From Actinomycetota bacterium (lineage in GTDB: Bacteria > Actinomycetota > Actinomycetes > Nanopelagicales > Nanopelagicaceae), in contig WLPI01000005.1 of assembly GCA_009698845.1 (NCBI GenBank), positions 1 through 38,392 of the forward strand: 38,392 nt of DNA, written 5' to 3'. Below are positions 1-9,652 of this stretch, piece after piece; position 1 is the first letter of the stretch, and each line of letters starts with the position of its first letter. The position numbers and the translations under genes were made by a program. Under the pieces are notes generated by a model. That model was given only the letters and a program-made list of their open reading frames with translations, was not told the origin of the DNA and did not search any database.

Positions 1-1058
1 AGAGTTAAATCTGTACTTGGTGCATACCCGCGCCCTGCTTTGTAATAAGTTCCACTTCCATCGGCTGCGGTATTCCAGTTCATAAATCTCTTCGAACCTT
101 TAAGGCCCGAATATGTTGCAAGATTTAGAATTTCGCCCGAAGTGCTTTGGCTCTGACTTGATGGTGCTGCTGCATCACCACCATTTTCATCATAAGTAAC
201 GGTTACTGGCGGAATTGGAGTTGTGTAACGAATGATTACAACTCCTGATCCTCCAGGCAGGCCATTAAATGCACTTGGTCCGCCGTTTGCTCCTCCACCA
301 CCACGGTTTGCCAAAGCAGGAGTGTTGTAAGTGGCTCCTCCACCGGTCGCGGTTCCAATGGCAGTGCCTCCGTTGTAACCGCCGCCGCCACCACCGTATT
401 CAACTGACGTTCCTGTAATACTTGAACTAATTCCTGCTCCACCGGTGCTACCACTTCCTGCAGCACCCGCTCCGCCTCCACCATTTCCGTATGTACCACC
501 GGCTCCAGTGCCACCAGCTTTATTTGTTCCGCTAACTCCACCAACTCCGCTGGTCCAGACAGGAGAGAAACCTCCTGGAGCGGTTGCACTGTCGCTTACT
601 GAAACAACTACTGAAGAACTTCTTCCGTTATTTGCTGATGTAGATGCGGTGTTGTAATTTGGAGAGTCACCACCAGCACCAACCGAGATTGCAATTGTGG
701 CACCAGCGTTTACGGTGAAATTCTTTTCAACTACGGCGCCACCGCCACCACCTTGTCCATAAAAAACACTGCTCTTTCCGCCACCGCCAGAACCGCCCCC
801 GCCAACAACTAATGTTTGGATGCTTGATACTCCTGTTGGAACAGTCCAATCACAATTTCCAGTCGAAGTAAATGACTCTACGGTGTACGCGCCACTTGTC
901 GAAGAAGTTGGTGCACAAGCAGCAGCACTTGCGACACTTGAAAGCGCTACTTGGCTAGGAAGTCCAACAAAGAGTGTAAGAACTAACACCCATGAAATTG
1001 TTGACGGCAAGGATTGCTGAACGGCCGTAAAATTACGGCGCAGAATCTGCCAAAACAC
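1..1058 (-). CDS. Secreted glycine-rich protein with InlB-type repeat (C-terminus outside window)
   Basis: This reading frame is open to the window edge (352 codons seen), so the C-terminus is missing. I chose the GTG at 1058 because GAGAGG lies 5 bases upstream and a signal peptide follows: basic n-region with RR, hydrophobic core WVLVLTLFVGL (about residues 28-38), and an AxA-type cleavage site near SVASAAACA. Residues 55-85 contain WTVPTGVSSIQTLVV, followed by a very glycine-rich stretch (about 86-278) with runs such as GQGGGGGAVVE and a beta-like FTVNAGATIAISVGAGG. This is the layout of the glycine-rich domains of surface adhesins and phage-tail proteins. Residues about 285-350 (VTVTYDENGG ... 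FMNWNTAADGSGTYYKAG) match a Listeria-Bacteroides/InlB B repeat, an extracellular module. Role by inference: cell-surface or secreted adhesin-like protein. Short ORFs in other frames here are low-complexity shadows. Confidence 0.85.
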   Translation of the reverse strand, partial: MFWQILRRNFTAVQQSLPSTISWVLVLTLFVGLPSQVALSSVASAAACAPTSSTSGAYTVESFTSTGNCDWTVPTGVSSIQTLVVGGGGSGGGGKSSVFYGQGGGGGAVVEKNFTVNAGATIAISVGAGGDSPNYNTASTSANNGRSSSVVVSVSDSATAPGGFSPVWTSGVGGVSGTNKAGGTGAGGTYGNGGGGAGAAGSGSTGGAGISSSITGTSVEYGGGGGGYNGGTAIGTATGGGATYNTPALANRGGGGANGGPSAFNGLPGGSGVVIIRYTTPIPPVTVTYDENGGDAAAPSSQSQSTSGEILNLATYSGLKGSKRFMNWNTAADGSGTYYKAGRGYAPSTDLT

Positions 1059-1063
1059 TTTTA

Positions 1064-1069
1064 CCTCTC
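1064..1069 (-). promoter_or_regulatory. Ribosome binding site deciding the GTG start at 1058
   Basis: GAGAGG on the minus strand sits 5 bases before GTG (1058). It decides the start, because no in-frame ATG exists upstream of the signal peptide. Confidence 0.65.
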
Positions 1070-1133
1070 AACTAGGCTCTATTTTCAAATAGGGCTAAGC
1101 GTAAAAGTGAGGTGATTCCATTAACAGTGGGAA

Positions 1134-1171
1134 GGGGTGAATCAACCTATTCTCACCCCGTTAATTCACCC
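1134..1171. repeat. Two mutually exclusive hairpins sharing one arm
   Basis: GGGGTGA (1134-1140) can pair with TCACCCC (1153-1159). The overlapping arm GGGTGAAT (1135-1142) can instead pair with ATTCACCC (1164-1171). Both pairings are perfect and cannot coexist. They lie between the tRNA-Arg terminator and the start of the glycine-rich protein gene. The function is unknown; a switch or protein-binding site is possible. Confidence 0.4.
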
Positions 1172-1177
1172 TGATAA

Positions 1178-1228
1178 ACCAAAAAATGAAAAAGAAAAGC
1201 CTTCCGGTGTGAAAGGCACCGAAAGGCT
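1178..1228 (-). terminator. Rho-independent terminator of tRNA-Arg
   Basis: Arms 1198-1209 and 1217-1228 form a 12-bp stem with one mismatch (1204/1222) and a 7-base loop. On the minus strand this is followed by a T-rich tail (1197 down to 1178). It begins 8 bases past the tRNA 3' end. Confidence 0.8.
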
Positions 1229-1235
1229 CATCTCG

Positions 1236-1308
1236 TGCGCGCGAAGGGATTCGAACCCCTAACCTTCTGATCCGTAGTCAGATGCTCTATCCGTTGAGCT
1301 ACGCACGC
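1236..1308 (-). tRNA. tRNA-Arg(ACG)
   Basis: A full cloverleaf of 73 bases is present. The acceptor stem is GCGTGCG/CGCGCGC, the T-loop is TTCGAAT, and the anticodon stem TCTGA/TCAGA holds loop CTACGGA, giving anticodon ACG (read as ICG). CCA is not encoded. A terminator follows directly. Confidence 0.95.
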
Positions 1309-1391
1309 CTATTAAATTGTGTATTGCGAAAACGAATACTACAGGCTTTTCTCGCTACTGAAAAACGCTTAAAACGAGCAGAAATTAATGC

Positions 1392-2831
<1,440 letters not shown>

Positions 2832-4106
2832 CTAAAGCCTACCGAGTTTTAACAGCTCTGAGCGAGTCACTGCCTTGCGACGCGGCTTTCCGAGCGGCTC
2901 TCCCGCGGCAATTTCTGCATCGTTGATGCTCTGCCAATGCTGCTGTGTAACCACCTTGTCATGAGCAATAACATCGCTTACATCACCCGCGTTCTTTGGG
3001 GCACCAAGGTTTTCTGCCAGTAATTTCATGACATCTGCAGCATCAGATTTGTTTGTGCCAATCACACCTGACGGACCGCGCTTAGCCCAACCGACAACGT
3101 ACAGATTTTCACTTACATGCCCATCATTGTTTACGACTTTACCTTTTTGATATGGAATTCCCTCAAGAGATGCAGCTTCATAACCAATGGCGGTAATGAC
3201 TAATCCACACTTAAGGCTGAAAGTTTCATCGATGCCGGTCTTCTGAAATACAACTTCTTCGACTTTGCCGTTTCCTTTAATTTCAATTGGTGTCGCAAGG
3301 AATTGGAATTTCATCGTGCGCGCATGGGTAGTTGGTTCTTTATCGGCAATCAACAACATTGCATCAAGATTGTTCTTCACATCTTTTTCGGGAGCATCGC
3401 CAGCACGCACAATTGCAGCTTGGATATCTGATTTATTCATGACAACGTTGGTGTGCTCAAGCTTGGGCAACTCGCGTAGCTCTGGCGATGTGAAGGCTGC
3501 ATGCTCTGGTCCACGGCGCGCACTGAGAATCACTGTACGAACCGAACTATCTTTCAATTCCGTAATTGCATGGTCTGCAGTATCTGTTGGATCCAACTCG
3601 GCTGGCTCTAACGCCAGCATGCGAGCAACATCCATTGCAACGTTTCCGGCACCGATTACAACAGCCGTCTCGCAACTTAAATCAACGCTCTCATCTTTGA
3701 AATCTGGATGCGCGTTATACCAAGGTACAAAAGTTGCAGCAGACATAGAACCTGCGAGTTCCTCCCCTGGGATTCCAAGTTTTTTGCCGAGTGCGGTTCC
3801 TGTGGCAATGACGACGGCGTCATACATCTCTTTTAGCTGCTCGACAGTTACATCCGAACCAAGTTCAACGTTGGCAAATAGTCGAAAGTTTTCTTCGTTT
3901 GCAACCTTCTCAAATACTTTTGAAACTGTTTTTATCTTTGGGTGATCTGGGGCCACGCCACTTCGCACAAGGCCCCAGGGAGTGGGCAGACGTTCAATCA
4001 TGTCGATTGAGAATTGCAGTTCCGTATTCTGAAGATTCTGCAGCGCCATCGCAGCGAAGTAGCCAGCAGGACCAGCACCGACAATCGCTATCTTATACTG
4101 AGGCAT
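2832..4106 (-). CDS. fprA: Ferredoxin/adrenodoxin-type NADP reductase
   Basis: This 424-residue flavoprotein belongs to the adrenodoxin reductase-like FprA family, which moves electrons between NADPH and ferredoxin. The FAD motif is GAGPAG at 10-15. The NADPH-binding site is VVIGAGNVAMDVARM at about 149-163. A C-terminal FAD-contact segment reads GWAKRGPSGVIGTNKSDA. The length is close to that of mycobacterial FprA (about 450). It is first in a two-gene unit with guaB1. No Shine-Dalgarno precedes ATG 4106; instead TAAAGT ends 6 bases upstream, pointing to a leaderless transcript. Confidence 0.92.
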   Translation of the reverse strand: MPQYKIAIVGAGPAGYFAAMALQNLQNTELQFSIDMIERLPTPWGLVRSGVAPDHPKIKTVSKVFEKVANEENFRLFANVELGSDVTVEQLKEMYDAVVIATGTALGKKLGIPGEELAGSMSAATFVPWYNAHPDFKDESVDLSCETAVVIGAGNVAMDVARMLALEPAELDPTDTADHAITELKDSSVRTVILSARRGPEHAAFTSPELRELPKLEHTNVVMNKSDIQAAIVRAGDAPEKDVKNNLDAMLLIADKEPTTHARTMKFQFLATPIEIKGNGKVEEVVFQKTGIDETFSLKCGLVITAIGYEAASLEGIPYQKGKVVNNDGHVSENLYVVGWAKRGPSGVIGTNKSDAADVMKLLAENLGAPKNAGDVSDVIAHDKVVTQQHWQSINDAEIAAGEPLGKPRRKAVTRSELLKLGRL

Positions 4107-4112
4107 ATGCGA

Positions 4113-4118
4113 ACTTTA
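4113..4118 (-). promoter_or_regulatory. Putative -10 element of fprA (leaderless)
   Basis: TAAAGT on the minus strand is separated by 6 bases from ATG 4106, so transcription would begin at the A of the start codon. No convincing -35 is seen. Confidence 0.4.
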
Positions 4119-4148
4119 CAGGAGATTAGGAATTTAGAATCTCGCACA

Positions 4149-5240
4149 TTACTTAATAAGTAACTTCTTAACACGCCTACGTAATTCAATTACCAACACG
4201 CGTGCGCTCTGACGACGTAGAGTTCTGTTGTCTAGACCAATTAGTGCTTGAGCAGCCGTATCTAGTGAAACATGAGTAATCTCGGAATTGTTACCGGTAG
4301 GAATCTGTGCGGCAGCGAAACTATCTAAATTCCCAATGACTTCAACGCCTGAAGACTGAATCTGTCTCACTGATTCGACGCCTATTTCGCGAGCCTTCTC
4401 GAAGGCCCATTCTGGGGTAAGTAATTTCTCTGCATCTTTGGGTGCTTTGACTTTATCTGTAAGGTGTTTGATAGCCCCTTCACGAATATATATTTCATAT
4501 TCAGACCATTCGCGATTTTTTGGAAAAATCTTATTCACATGAAGTAGCAAGGTAACTTCTTCAAGAGTTAAGGAGCGATTACTTGCTACATCTTCGATTT
4601 GGGTTAACGTGCCAGCTGGAATACCGAGAATTGAGTTAAACGCTTCAAATATTGCTGTTGGCTCTTTCTCATCTGCCACAACAACAACAATATTTTCTGG
4701 TCCTAAAACTTTAGCCCATTCTGTTATCACTCGCCCATGTTCGTGGCGCTTCCAAAAAGTGGGAGTAGTTTTCGATACTCCAGGTTGATCAAGCACTGAG
4801 TGCAACCACTCTTCATAAGTTGGCTTCAAGCCATATTTCAAATACTGCTGATATGAAGATGCGAGTAACTTTACTAGGGGTCGGATTGTGAAAACGATAG
4901 TGAAATCAACGCCTTTGTTATCATCTTTAAATTTCTGAATCTGAGCTTCGCTTAGTTCGCAGAAGAATTCACTACTAATTAGGGTTGTGTGTTTGTATTT
5001 CTTAACCGCCTTAACGGCCTTCTTCCATTCTGCAATTGGAAAAGTTATTCCACCTTTATTTTTCCACCCCCAGGTGCGCCCAGTGAGCGCCCAAGCAGCG
5101 CGGTGATGAGCTTTTAAGCCAAAATCTGGGTATTGAATTCCTAGTTCTTTTAAAATCTCCCTATTTTCCGAGAAACTTTCTTGCAGGGCAGTGGTGCCGG
5201 TTTTGTGAAAACCAACATGAGCAACGAGACGTTTACTCAC
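4149..5240 (-). CDS. PAPS-dependent sulfotransferase-family protein
   Basis: This 363-residue protein begins with HVGFHKTGTTALQ (residues 8-20), the P-loop-like 5'-phosphosulfate binding motif of sulfotransferases. A strand-loop-helix with IRPLVKLLASSYQQY (Arg120, Ser128/129) matches the 3'-phosphate binding motif for PAPS. No signal peptide or membrane segment is seen, so it probably acts in the cytoplasm, perhaps on a nascent glycan or lipid-linked precursor. The start is GTG at 5240, overlapping the stop of the TSUP transporter by one base (TAGTG). It is therefore translationally coupled to the cysD-cysNC-transporter genes that make its sulfate donor. The acceptor cannot be told from sequence. 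It is the last gene of the operon. Confidence 0.85.
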   Translation of the reverse strand: MSKRLVAHVGFHKTGTTALQESFSENREILKELGIQYPDFGLKAHHRAAWALTGRTWGWKNKGGITFPIAEWKKAVKAVKKYKHTTLISSEFFCELSEAQIQKFKDDNKGVDFTIVFTIRPLVKLLASSYQQYLKYGLKPTYEEWLHSVLDQPGVSKTTPTFWKRHEHGRVITEWAKVLGPENIVVVVADEKEPTAIFEAFNSILGIPAGTLTQIEDVASNRSLTLEEVTLLLHVNKIFPKNREWSEYEIYIREGAIKHLTDKVKAPKDAEKLLTPEWAFEKAREIGVESVRQIQSSGVEVIGNLDSFAAAQIPTGNNSEITHVSLDTAAQALIGLDNRTLRRQSARVLVIELRRRVKKLLIK

Positions 5241-5995
5241 TATGAGCTTAACAATCTAAATCCATTGATCACAATAATTGCAATCGCTACAAATATTCCT
5301 AATTGCTTTCTTGGAAGCCAGCTAACGAGTTTGGCGGCGATGGGCGCTACTAAAACTCCACCGAGTGCTAAACCTCCCACTGCTGACCAATCAATATCTA
5401 ACTTACTTATATTAAGCAGGAAGCCCACGCTTGCACATACCGCCACAATGAACTCAGCGGCAGAGACTGTTCCGATAACTTTTCGTGGTTCGGTCTGCGT
5501 GGTTGCAAGAAGTGTTGGGGTGACGACGGGTCCCCAGCCACCACCTCCGGAAGCATCAATAAATCCACCAGAGAACCCAAGAAATGTTAAATACTTAGGA
5601 TTTGAAATATCAGCAACGTTAACTTGCTGGACCTGAACAAATAGATTGCGATACAGCAGAAGGAAGCCAAGAAGTAACAAGATAGTTGAGATAAAAACTT
5701 TTCCGGAGGAAAGATCTATATTTGATAGGAACGTTGCACCTAGCAGTGCGCCAACTCCACCCGGAATTGCAAGTCGGATGAGAATCTTTTTATCCACATT
5801 GTCGAGGTGCCAATGAGAAGCTCCCGAAGCCAAGGTTGTTCCAATTTCCGCAGCATGAACCGCGGCAGATGCAACCGCGGCAGATGTGCCGAGAGTGAGA
5901 AGGAGTGTTGAGCTTGTTAAGCCAAATCCCATACCAAGTGAACCATCGACTAACTGTGCCACTGAACCGGCAAGTGCGAAGAGGATCCAATTCAT
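5240..5995 (-). CDS. TSUP (TauE/SafE) family membrane transporter
   Basis: This 251-residue, highly hydrophobic protein has about seven to eight membrane segments and the duplicated TSUP layout: GSVAQLVDGSLGMGFGLTSS at the N-terminus and FSGGFIDASGGGGWGPVVT in the second half. Members move sulfur-containing anions (sulfate, sulfite, sulfoacetate, taurine-derived compounds). Its ATG overlaps the cysNC stop by 4 bases (ATGA), and its stop overlaps the sulfotransferase GTG. Given these partners, sulfate uptake feeding PAPS synthesis is the most likely job. Sulfite export is the alternative. The substrate is inferred from context only. Confidence 0.85.
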   Translation of the reverse strand: MNWILFALAGSVAQLVDGSLGMGFGLTSSTLLLTLGTSAAVASAAVHAAEIGTTLASGASHWHLDNVDKKILIRLAIPGGVGALLGATFLSNIDLSSGKVFISTILLLLGFLLLYRNLFVQVQQVNVADISNPKYLTFLGFSGGFIDASGGGGWGPVVTPTLLATTQTEPRKVIGTVSAAEFIVAVCASVGFLLNISKLDIDWSAVGGLALGGVLVAPIAAKLVSWLPRKQLGIFVAIAIIVINGFRLLSS

Positions 5996-7815
5996 AGCAA
6001 CTCTCTCATGATGCTCTCTACGTTGACTGAAATTTCTTCAGTTCCATCGAGAACTAATTCTGCATTAGTTGGTGGTTCGTACTCCTGTCCGACACCGCTG
6101 AGATTTGGCAAACTTCCATCTGCTGCCTTCTTATACAATCCTTTTGGATCACGCGCTGTGCAGACCTCAAGTGGAGTTTTGACCCACACTTCTGAAAATT
6201 TCCCTTTTTCGAATCTAGCGCGCGCATTATCGCGATCTTCTGCAAATGGACTTACCAAAGCAACGATGACAATTAGTCCTGCATCAGCCATGAGATGGGC
6301 AATTTCAGAAATGCGCCTTACATTTTCAGCTCGATCAGCACGAGTAAAACCAAGATCCTTATTTAGACCTAATCGCAAATTATCTCCGTCAAGCACATAG
6401 CTGTGCATACCAGCAGCAAATAGTCGCTTCTCTAATTCATTGGCGATAGTTGATTTACCCGATCCGGAGAGCCCCGTCAGCCAAATAACTTTTGCTCTTT
6501 GATTTTTTTGTGTCGCACGAGCTAGCGAATCTACTTCGTATTTGTGCTCAGAAATATTCTCTGATCTGCGTAGAACATGATTTACCATGCCTGCAGCCAC
6601 AGTATTTAGGGTTACTCGGTCTACGAGGATGAAACTGCCGCTATTTCTATCTTTTTTGTAGGGAGATAAAGCAATTGGCGAATCTGATGCAATTTCAACT
6701 GTGCCTATTTCATTCATAGCTAAAGCTTCTGCAGCTTCGTGATCGCCAGAAACAATTTCGATTCTATGGCGAATCTTTGTAACAATTGCTGGAACTTGCG
6801 TTGAACCAGAAATCAAATAATAGGAACGACTATGCACTAACTCTGTCTCTCCAAGCCAGACAAGTGTTGCATTAAAGCGATCTGCCGGAACAGTGAAGTT
6901 ACTAGCTAGCTCGACGCTATCTCCTCGAGTAGCATCAACATCTGGCTCGAGTACAAGGATTACTGCCTCTGAATCTCCAGCGCTATTTCGATCTTCGCCA
7001 TAAGAGACAATTTGCGAAATCTTGGCTTTGCGTTTGCTTGGTAGAACTACAACTTCATCACCTTTTGTAAATGTTCCGTTAAAGATGGTCCCAGAGAGCC
7101 CACGGAAGTTCTCTGCTCTTGCAATGAGCTGAACTCCAAGGTGCGGTTTTACAAGAAGCTCTACCTTCTTATTCCAGCTCTGAATGTATTCAAGAAGAGT
7201 CGGCCCTTTATACCAGGACATATTTGTACTTCGATGTACAACGTTATCTCCAGCAAGGGCGCTGACAGGCACTGCTTGGTAATCCAATATTCCTAAACGT
7301 GTAGCGACACTTGATAACTCTTTAACAATTCCTTGATATACATCTTCTGAGTATCCAACTGCATCAAGTTTGTTAACAACAACTGCAACTCTTGTGACAC
7401 CCATAAGAGAACATATTGTTAAGTGGCGCAATGTTTGTGTACGAATTCCACGAGCAGCATCGACAAGTACAAGTGCCACATCAGCGCGAGAAGCTGCAAC
7501 TGCCATGTTTCTTGTGTATTGCTCGTGGCCTGGCGCATCGGCGATGATTAATCGGCGGCCGTTTAGCAAGGACATAGAGCGATATGCAACATCAATTGTG
7601 ATCCCTTGTTCGCGCTCTGCTTCAAGGCCATCTGTTAGGAGACTGAAATCAACTTCTCCGGCGACGATTGTTGATCCGCTACGTCGAATATTTCGTGCTG
7701 CTGCCACGGTGTCGTGAGGAACGCTATCTGTTTCTACGAGCAAACGACCAATTAAAGTGCTTTTTCCATCGTCAACGCTGCCACAAGTAACAAGCCGAAT
7801 TATCGGTTGGGTCAT
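5992..7815 (-). CDS. cysNC: Bifunctional sulfate adenylyltransferase subunit 1 / APS kinase
   Basis: This 607-residue CysN-CysC (NodQ-type) fusion has an N-terminal GTPase with G1 GSVDDGKST (12-20), G3 DAPGH (93-97) and G4 NKLD (148-151), then the EF-Tu-like beta domains to about residue 415. The C-terminal APS kinase domain (about 440-607) has P-loop GLSGSGKST (448-456), LDGDNLR (475-481) and RADRAENVRR. With CysD it makes APS from sulfate and ATP and then phosphorylates it to PAPS. It starts at ATG 7815, sharing one base with the cysD stop (TAATG), and ends overlapping the transporter. No cysH or sulfite reductase gene is nearby, so the PAPS may serve sulfation rather than cysteine synthesis. 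Confidence 0.95.
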   Translation of the reverse strand: MTQPIIRLVTCGSVDDGKSTLIGRLLVETDSVPHDTVAAARNIRRSGSTIVAGEVDFSLLTDGLEAEREQGITIDVAYRSMSLLNGRRLIIADAPGHEQYTRNMAVAASRADVALVLVDAARGIRTQTLRHLTICSLMGVTRVAVVVNKLDAVGYSEDVYQGIVKELSSVATRLGILDYQAVPVSALAGDNVVHRSTNMSWYKGPTLLEYIQSWNKKVELLVKPHLGVQLIARAENFRGLSGTIFNGTFTKGDEVVVLPSKRKAKISQIVSYGEDRNSAGDSEAVILVLEPDVDATRGDSVELASNFTVPADRFNATLVWLGETELVHSRSYYLISGSTQVPAIVTKIRHRIEIVSGDHEAAEALAMNEIGTVEIASDSPIALSPYKKDRNSGSFILVDRVTLNTVAAGMVNHVLRRSENISEHKYEVDSLARATQKNQRAKVIWLTGLSGSGKSTIANELEKRLFAAGMHSYVLDGDNLRLGLNKDLGFTRADRAENVRRISEIAHLMADAGLIVIVALVSPFAEDRDNARARFEKGKFSEVWVKTPLEVCTARDPKGLYKKAADGSLPNLSGVGQEYEPPTNAELVLDGTEEISVNVESIMRELL

Positions 7816-8720
7816 TAGAAATACCCTTCCGTCTTTTTCTTCTCCATTGAATCTTCTTTTTCGCCATCAATTAGACGAGTGGCTCGCTCACTAAGCTTTA
7901 CATTCATTACTTCTTCCACAATTTCACTTACAGTCGTGGCATCGGATTCAACCGCTGCAGTAAGTGGATAGCAGCCCAAAGTTCTGAATCTAATTCGCCG
8001 CATCACTGGTTTCTCATTATTAATCAATGGGAATCGTTCATCATCGACCATAATCATTTGTTCGCCTCTGAATACAACTGGGCGTTCCTTTGCAAAGTAC
8101 AAAGGATTAACTGGTACGTCATGCTCTTCGATGTAGTTCCAAATATCTAGTTCAGTCCAATCAGAGATTGGAAAAACACGCATCGATTGTTCATTTGTAA
8201 TCTTCGGATTGTACGTGCGCCAGAGTTCTGGTCTTTGATTTCGTGGATCCCAACGATGCCCTGCTTCTCGGACGCTGAAAATTCTTTCTTTAGCACGACT
8301 TCGCTCTTCATCTCTGCGTGAGCCACCGATTGCAGCATCGAATTGATTTGCATCCAGCGCCTGGCGCAGCGCAACAGTTTTCATTACACGCGTGTACTCA
8401 GAGATTCCAGTATTGAACGGGGTGATGTTATCTGCAACCCCTTGTGCATTTGTATGAGTTATTAAATTTAAATTGTATTTTTTTGCCATTTCCCCTCGGA
8501 ATGAGATCATCTCTCTAAACTTCCAAGTTGTATCTATGTGCAAGACTGGAAATGGTATTGGTGCGGGCCAGAATGCCTTCATCGCAAGGTGCAAAAGCAC
8601 CGCAGAATCTTTTCCTATTGAATAAAGCAGCACTGGTTTGCGAAAAGCAGCCGCTGTCTCTCGAAGTATTTCTATGGATTCATTTTCAAGTGCTTTAAGA
8701 ATCTCAGAAGAACTATTCAC
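7815..8720 (-). CDS. cysD: Sulfate adenylyltransferase subunit 2
   Basis: This 301-residue protein is a PP-loop ATP pyrophosphatase. [16 protein letters not shown] carries the SxGKDS motif (34-39). [15 protein letters not shown] and [15 protein letters not shown] are hallmark CysD segments. It adenylates sulfate using ATP, driven by the GTPase CysN. I chose GTG 8720. An ATG just upstream is out of frame and closes after two codons. A perfect TATAAT ends exactly 6 bases before this GTG, placing the predicted transcript start on it. It is first gene of the cysD-cysNC-TSUP-sulfotransferase operon. Confidence 0.95.
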   Translation of the reverse strand: MNSSSEILKALENESIEILRETAAAFRKPVLLYSIGKDSAVLLHLAMKAFWPAPIPFPVLHIDTTWKFREMISFRGEMAKKYNLNLITHTNAQGVADNITPFNTGISEYTRVMKTVALRQALDANQFDAAIGGSRRDEERSRAKERIFSVREAGHRWDPRNQRPELWRTYNPKITNEQSMRVFPISDWTELDIWNYIEEHDVPVNPLYFAKERPVVFRGEQMIMVDDERFPLINNEKPVMRRIRFRTLGCYPLTAAVESDATTVSEIVEEVMNVKLSERATRLIDGEKEDSMEKKKTEGYF

Positions 8721-8726
8721 TTCATG

Positions 8727-8755
8727 ATTATAGATAGAGAATCTTGTGAATTCAC
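8727..8755 (-). promoter_or_regulatory. cysD promoter: consensus -10 and upstream palindrome
   Basis: TATAAT (8732 down to 8727) lies 6 bases before the GTG start at 8720, consistent with a leaderless mRNA. A perfect 10-bp palindrome GTGAATTCAC (8746-8755) covers the region where a -35 box would be, so it may be an operator. No standard -35 is visible. Confidence 0.5.
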
Positions 8756-8768
8756 TGTCTATGGCTAG

Positions 8769-9527
8769 CTAATTGGCTAGGAAACCGCCATCAACTGGCA
8801 TCACAACACCGGTGACGTAATCCGAAGCTGGGGAGGCAAGAAAGATAGCCGCACCAGTCATGTCCCCTGGCTTACCCCAGTGCCCTAGTGGAATTCGTGA
8901 ATTAATCGCTGCAGCCCGCTCTGCATCACTATGGACAACTTTATTGATATCTGTCTTAACAAAACCCGGTGCGATTGCGTTGACGCGAACTCCCAGAGGA
9001 GCTAATTCGTTAGAAATACCTCTAGTAATTCCTGCAATTGCTGTTTTTGAAGCGGTGTAACTGATGACATTTGTTCCGCCCAAAAAGCTCCACATTGAAG
9101 CTATGAAAATAATCTTTCCATATTTTCTTTCTACCATTTGCTTGCTCACAGCTTTAGTGATCAAAAATGGTGCCGTTAAATCAGCTTCTATAGTTTCATC
9201 CCATTGCTCGTCACTATGTACTAGGAAGTTAGAGCGATTAACTAGCCCAGAATTGTTTACAAGAATGTCAATTCGCTCCTCCTCAAGTTTTTTGCATAAT
9301 TCAACAGTTTGCTCACGACTCTTGAAGTCACACTTATAACTTTTGAATTTTCGACCTAAACCAATTACCGCGCCTTCAATCTCACTTCCTGGCTCGATAG
9401 CAGAGCTAACTGTGATGATGTCTGCTCCGTGTTCAGCCAAGCCACTTGCAATCGCAAAACCGATACCAGTTCTAGCCCCTGTAACCAAGGCGGTTTTCCC
9501 AGTTAAGTCAAAGAAATTACTAGTCAT
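8769..9527 (-). CDS. SDR-family oxidoreductase (KduD/gluconate dehydrogenase-like)
   Basis: This 252-residue classical short-chain dehydrogenase/reductase has cofactor motif TGARTGIG (16-23), NNSG (91-94), catalytic Ser144, Tyr157 and Lys161 (ISYTASK), and the C-terminal SPASDYVTGVVMPVDGGF typical of NAD(P)-dependent sugar-acid or 3-oxoacyl dehydrogenases. The overall pattern (IPLGHWGKPGDMTGAAIFLA) is closest to KduD or gluconate 5-dehydrogenase types. The exact substrate cannot be assigned. It lies between tRNA-Ser(GCT), 36 bases upstream with no terminator between, and cysD, which has its own promoter. It could provide a sugar precursor for the neighbouring glycan genes, but that is only context. 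Confidence 0.85.
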   Translation of the reverse strand: MTSNFFDLTGKTALVTGARTGIGFAIASGLAEHGADIITVSSAIEPGSEIEGAVIGLGRKFKSYKCDFKSREQTVELCKKLEEERIDILVNNSGLVNRSNFLVHSDEQWDETIEADLTAPFLITKAVSKQMVERKYGKIIFIASMWSFLGGTNVISYTASKTAIAGITRGISNELAPLGVRVNAIAPGFVKTDINKVVHSDAERAAAINSRIPLGHWGKPGDMTGAAIFLASPASDYVTGVVMPVDGGFLAN

Positions 9528-9563
9528 GTATCCCCAACTTTCAAAGGCATTTACGTAATCGAG

Positions 9564-9652
9564 CGGAGACGAGGAGATTTGAACTCCTGAAGGGTTTAAC
9601 CCCTTACCTCGTTAGCAGTGAGGCGCACTCGACCGGGCTATGCGACGTCTCC
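9564..9652 (-). tRNA. tRNA-Ser(GCT)
   Basis: This 89-base class II tRNA has acceptor GGAGACG/CGTCTCC, a long variable arm (AAGGGGTTAAACCCCTT region), T-loop TTCAAAT and anticodon loop with GCT. CCA is not encoded. No terminator is visible before the SDR gene that starts 36 bases downstream. Confidence 0.95.

Noticed and set aside
236-657. Open frames 236-589 (minus) and 445-657 (plus) as genes
   Set aside because: Both are low-complexity shadows of the glycine-rich gene that occupies another minus-strand frame with signal peptide and domain matches.
1321-1391. A terminator for guaB1 around the GTATT...AATAC inverted repeat
   Set aside because: Only 5 base pairs with an internal mismatch; too weak to call.
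3265-3945. 226-residue plus-strand open frame opposite fprA
   Set aside because: It is antisense to a well-conserved flavoprotein, has no recognisable motifs and a composition typical of a reverse-frame shadow.
9564-9652. tRNA-Ser(GCT) as an integration site of a mobile island
   Set aside because: No integrase, transposase or repeated tRNA 3' fragment was found in the window by eye.
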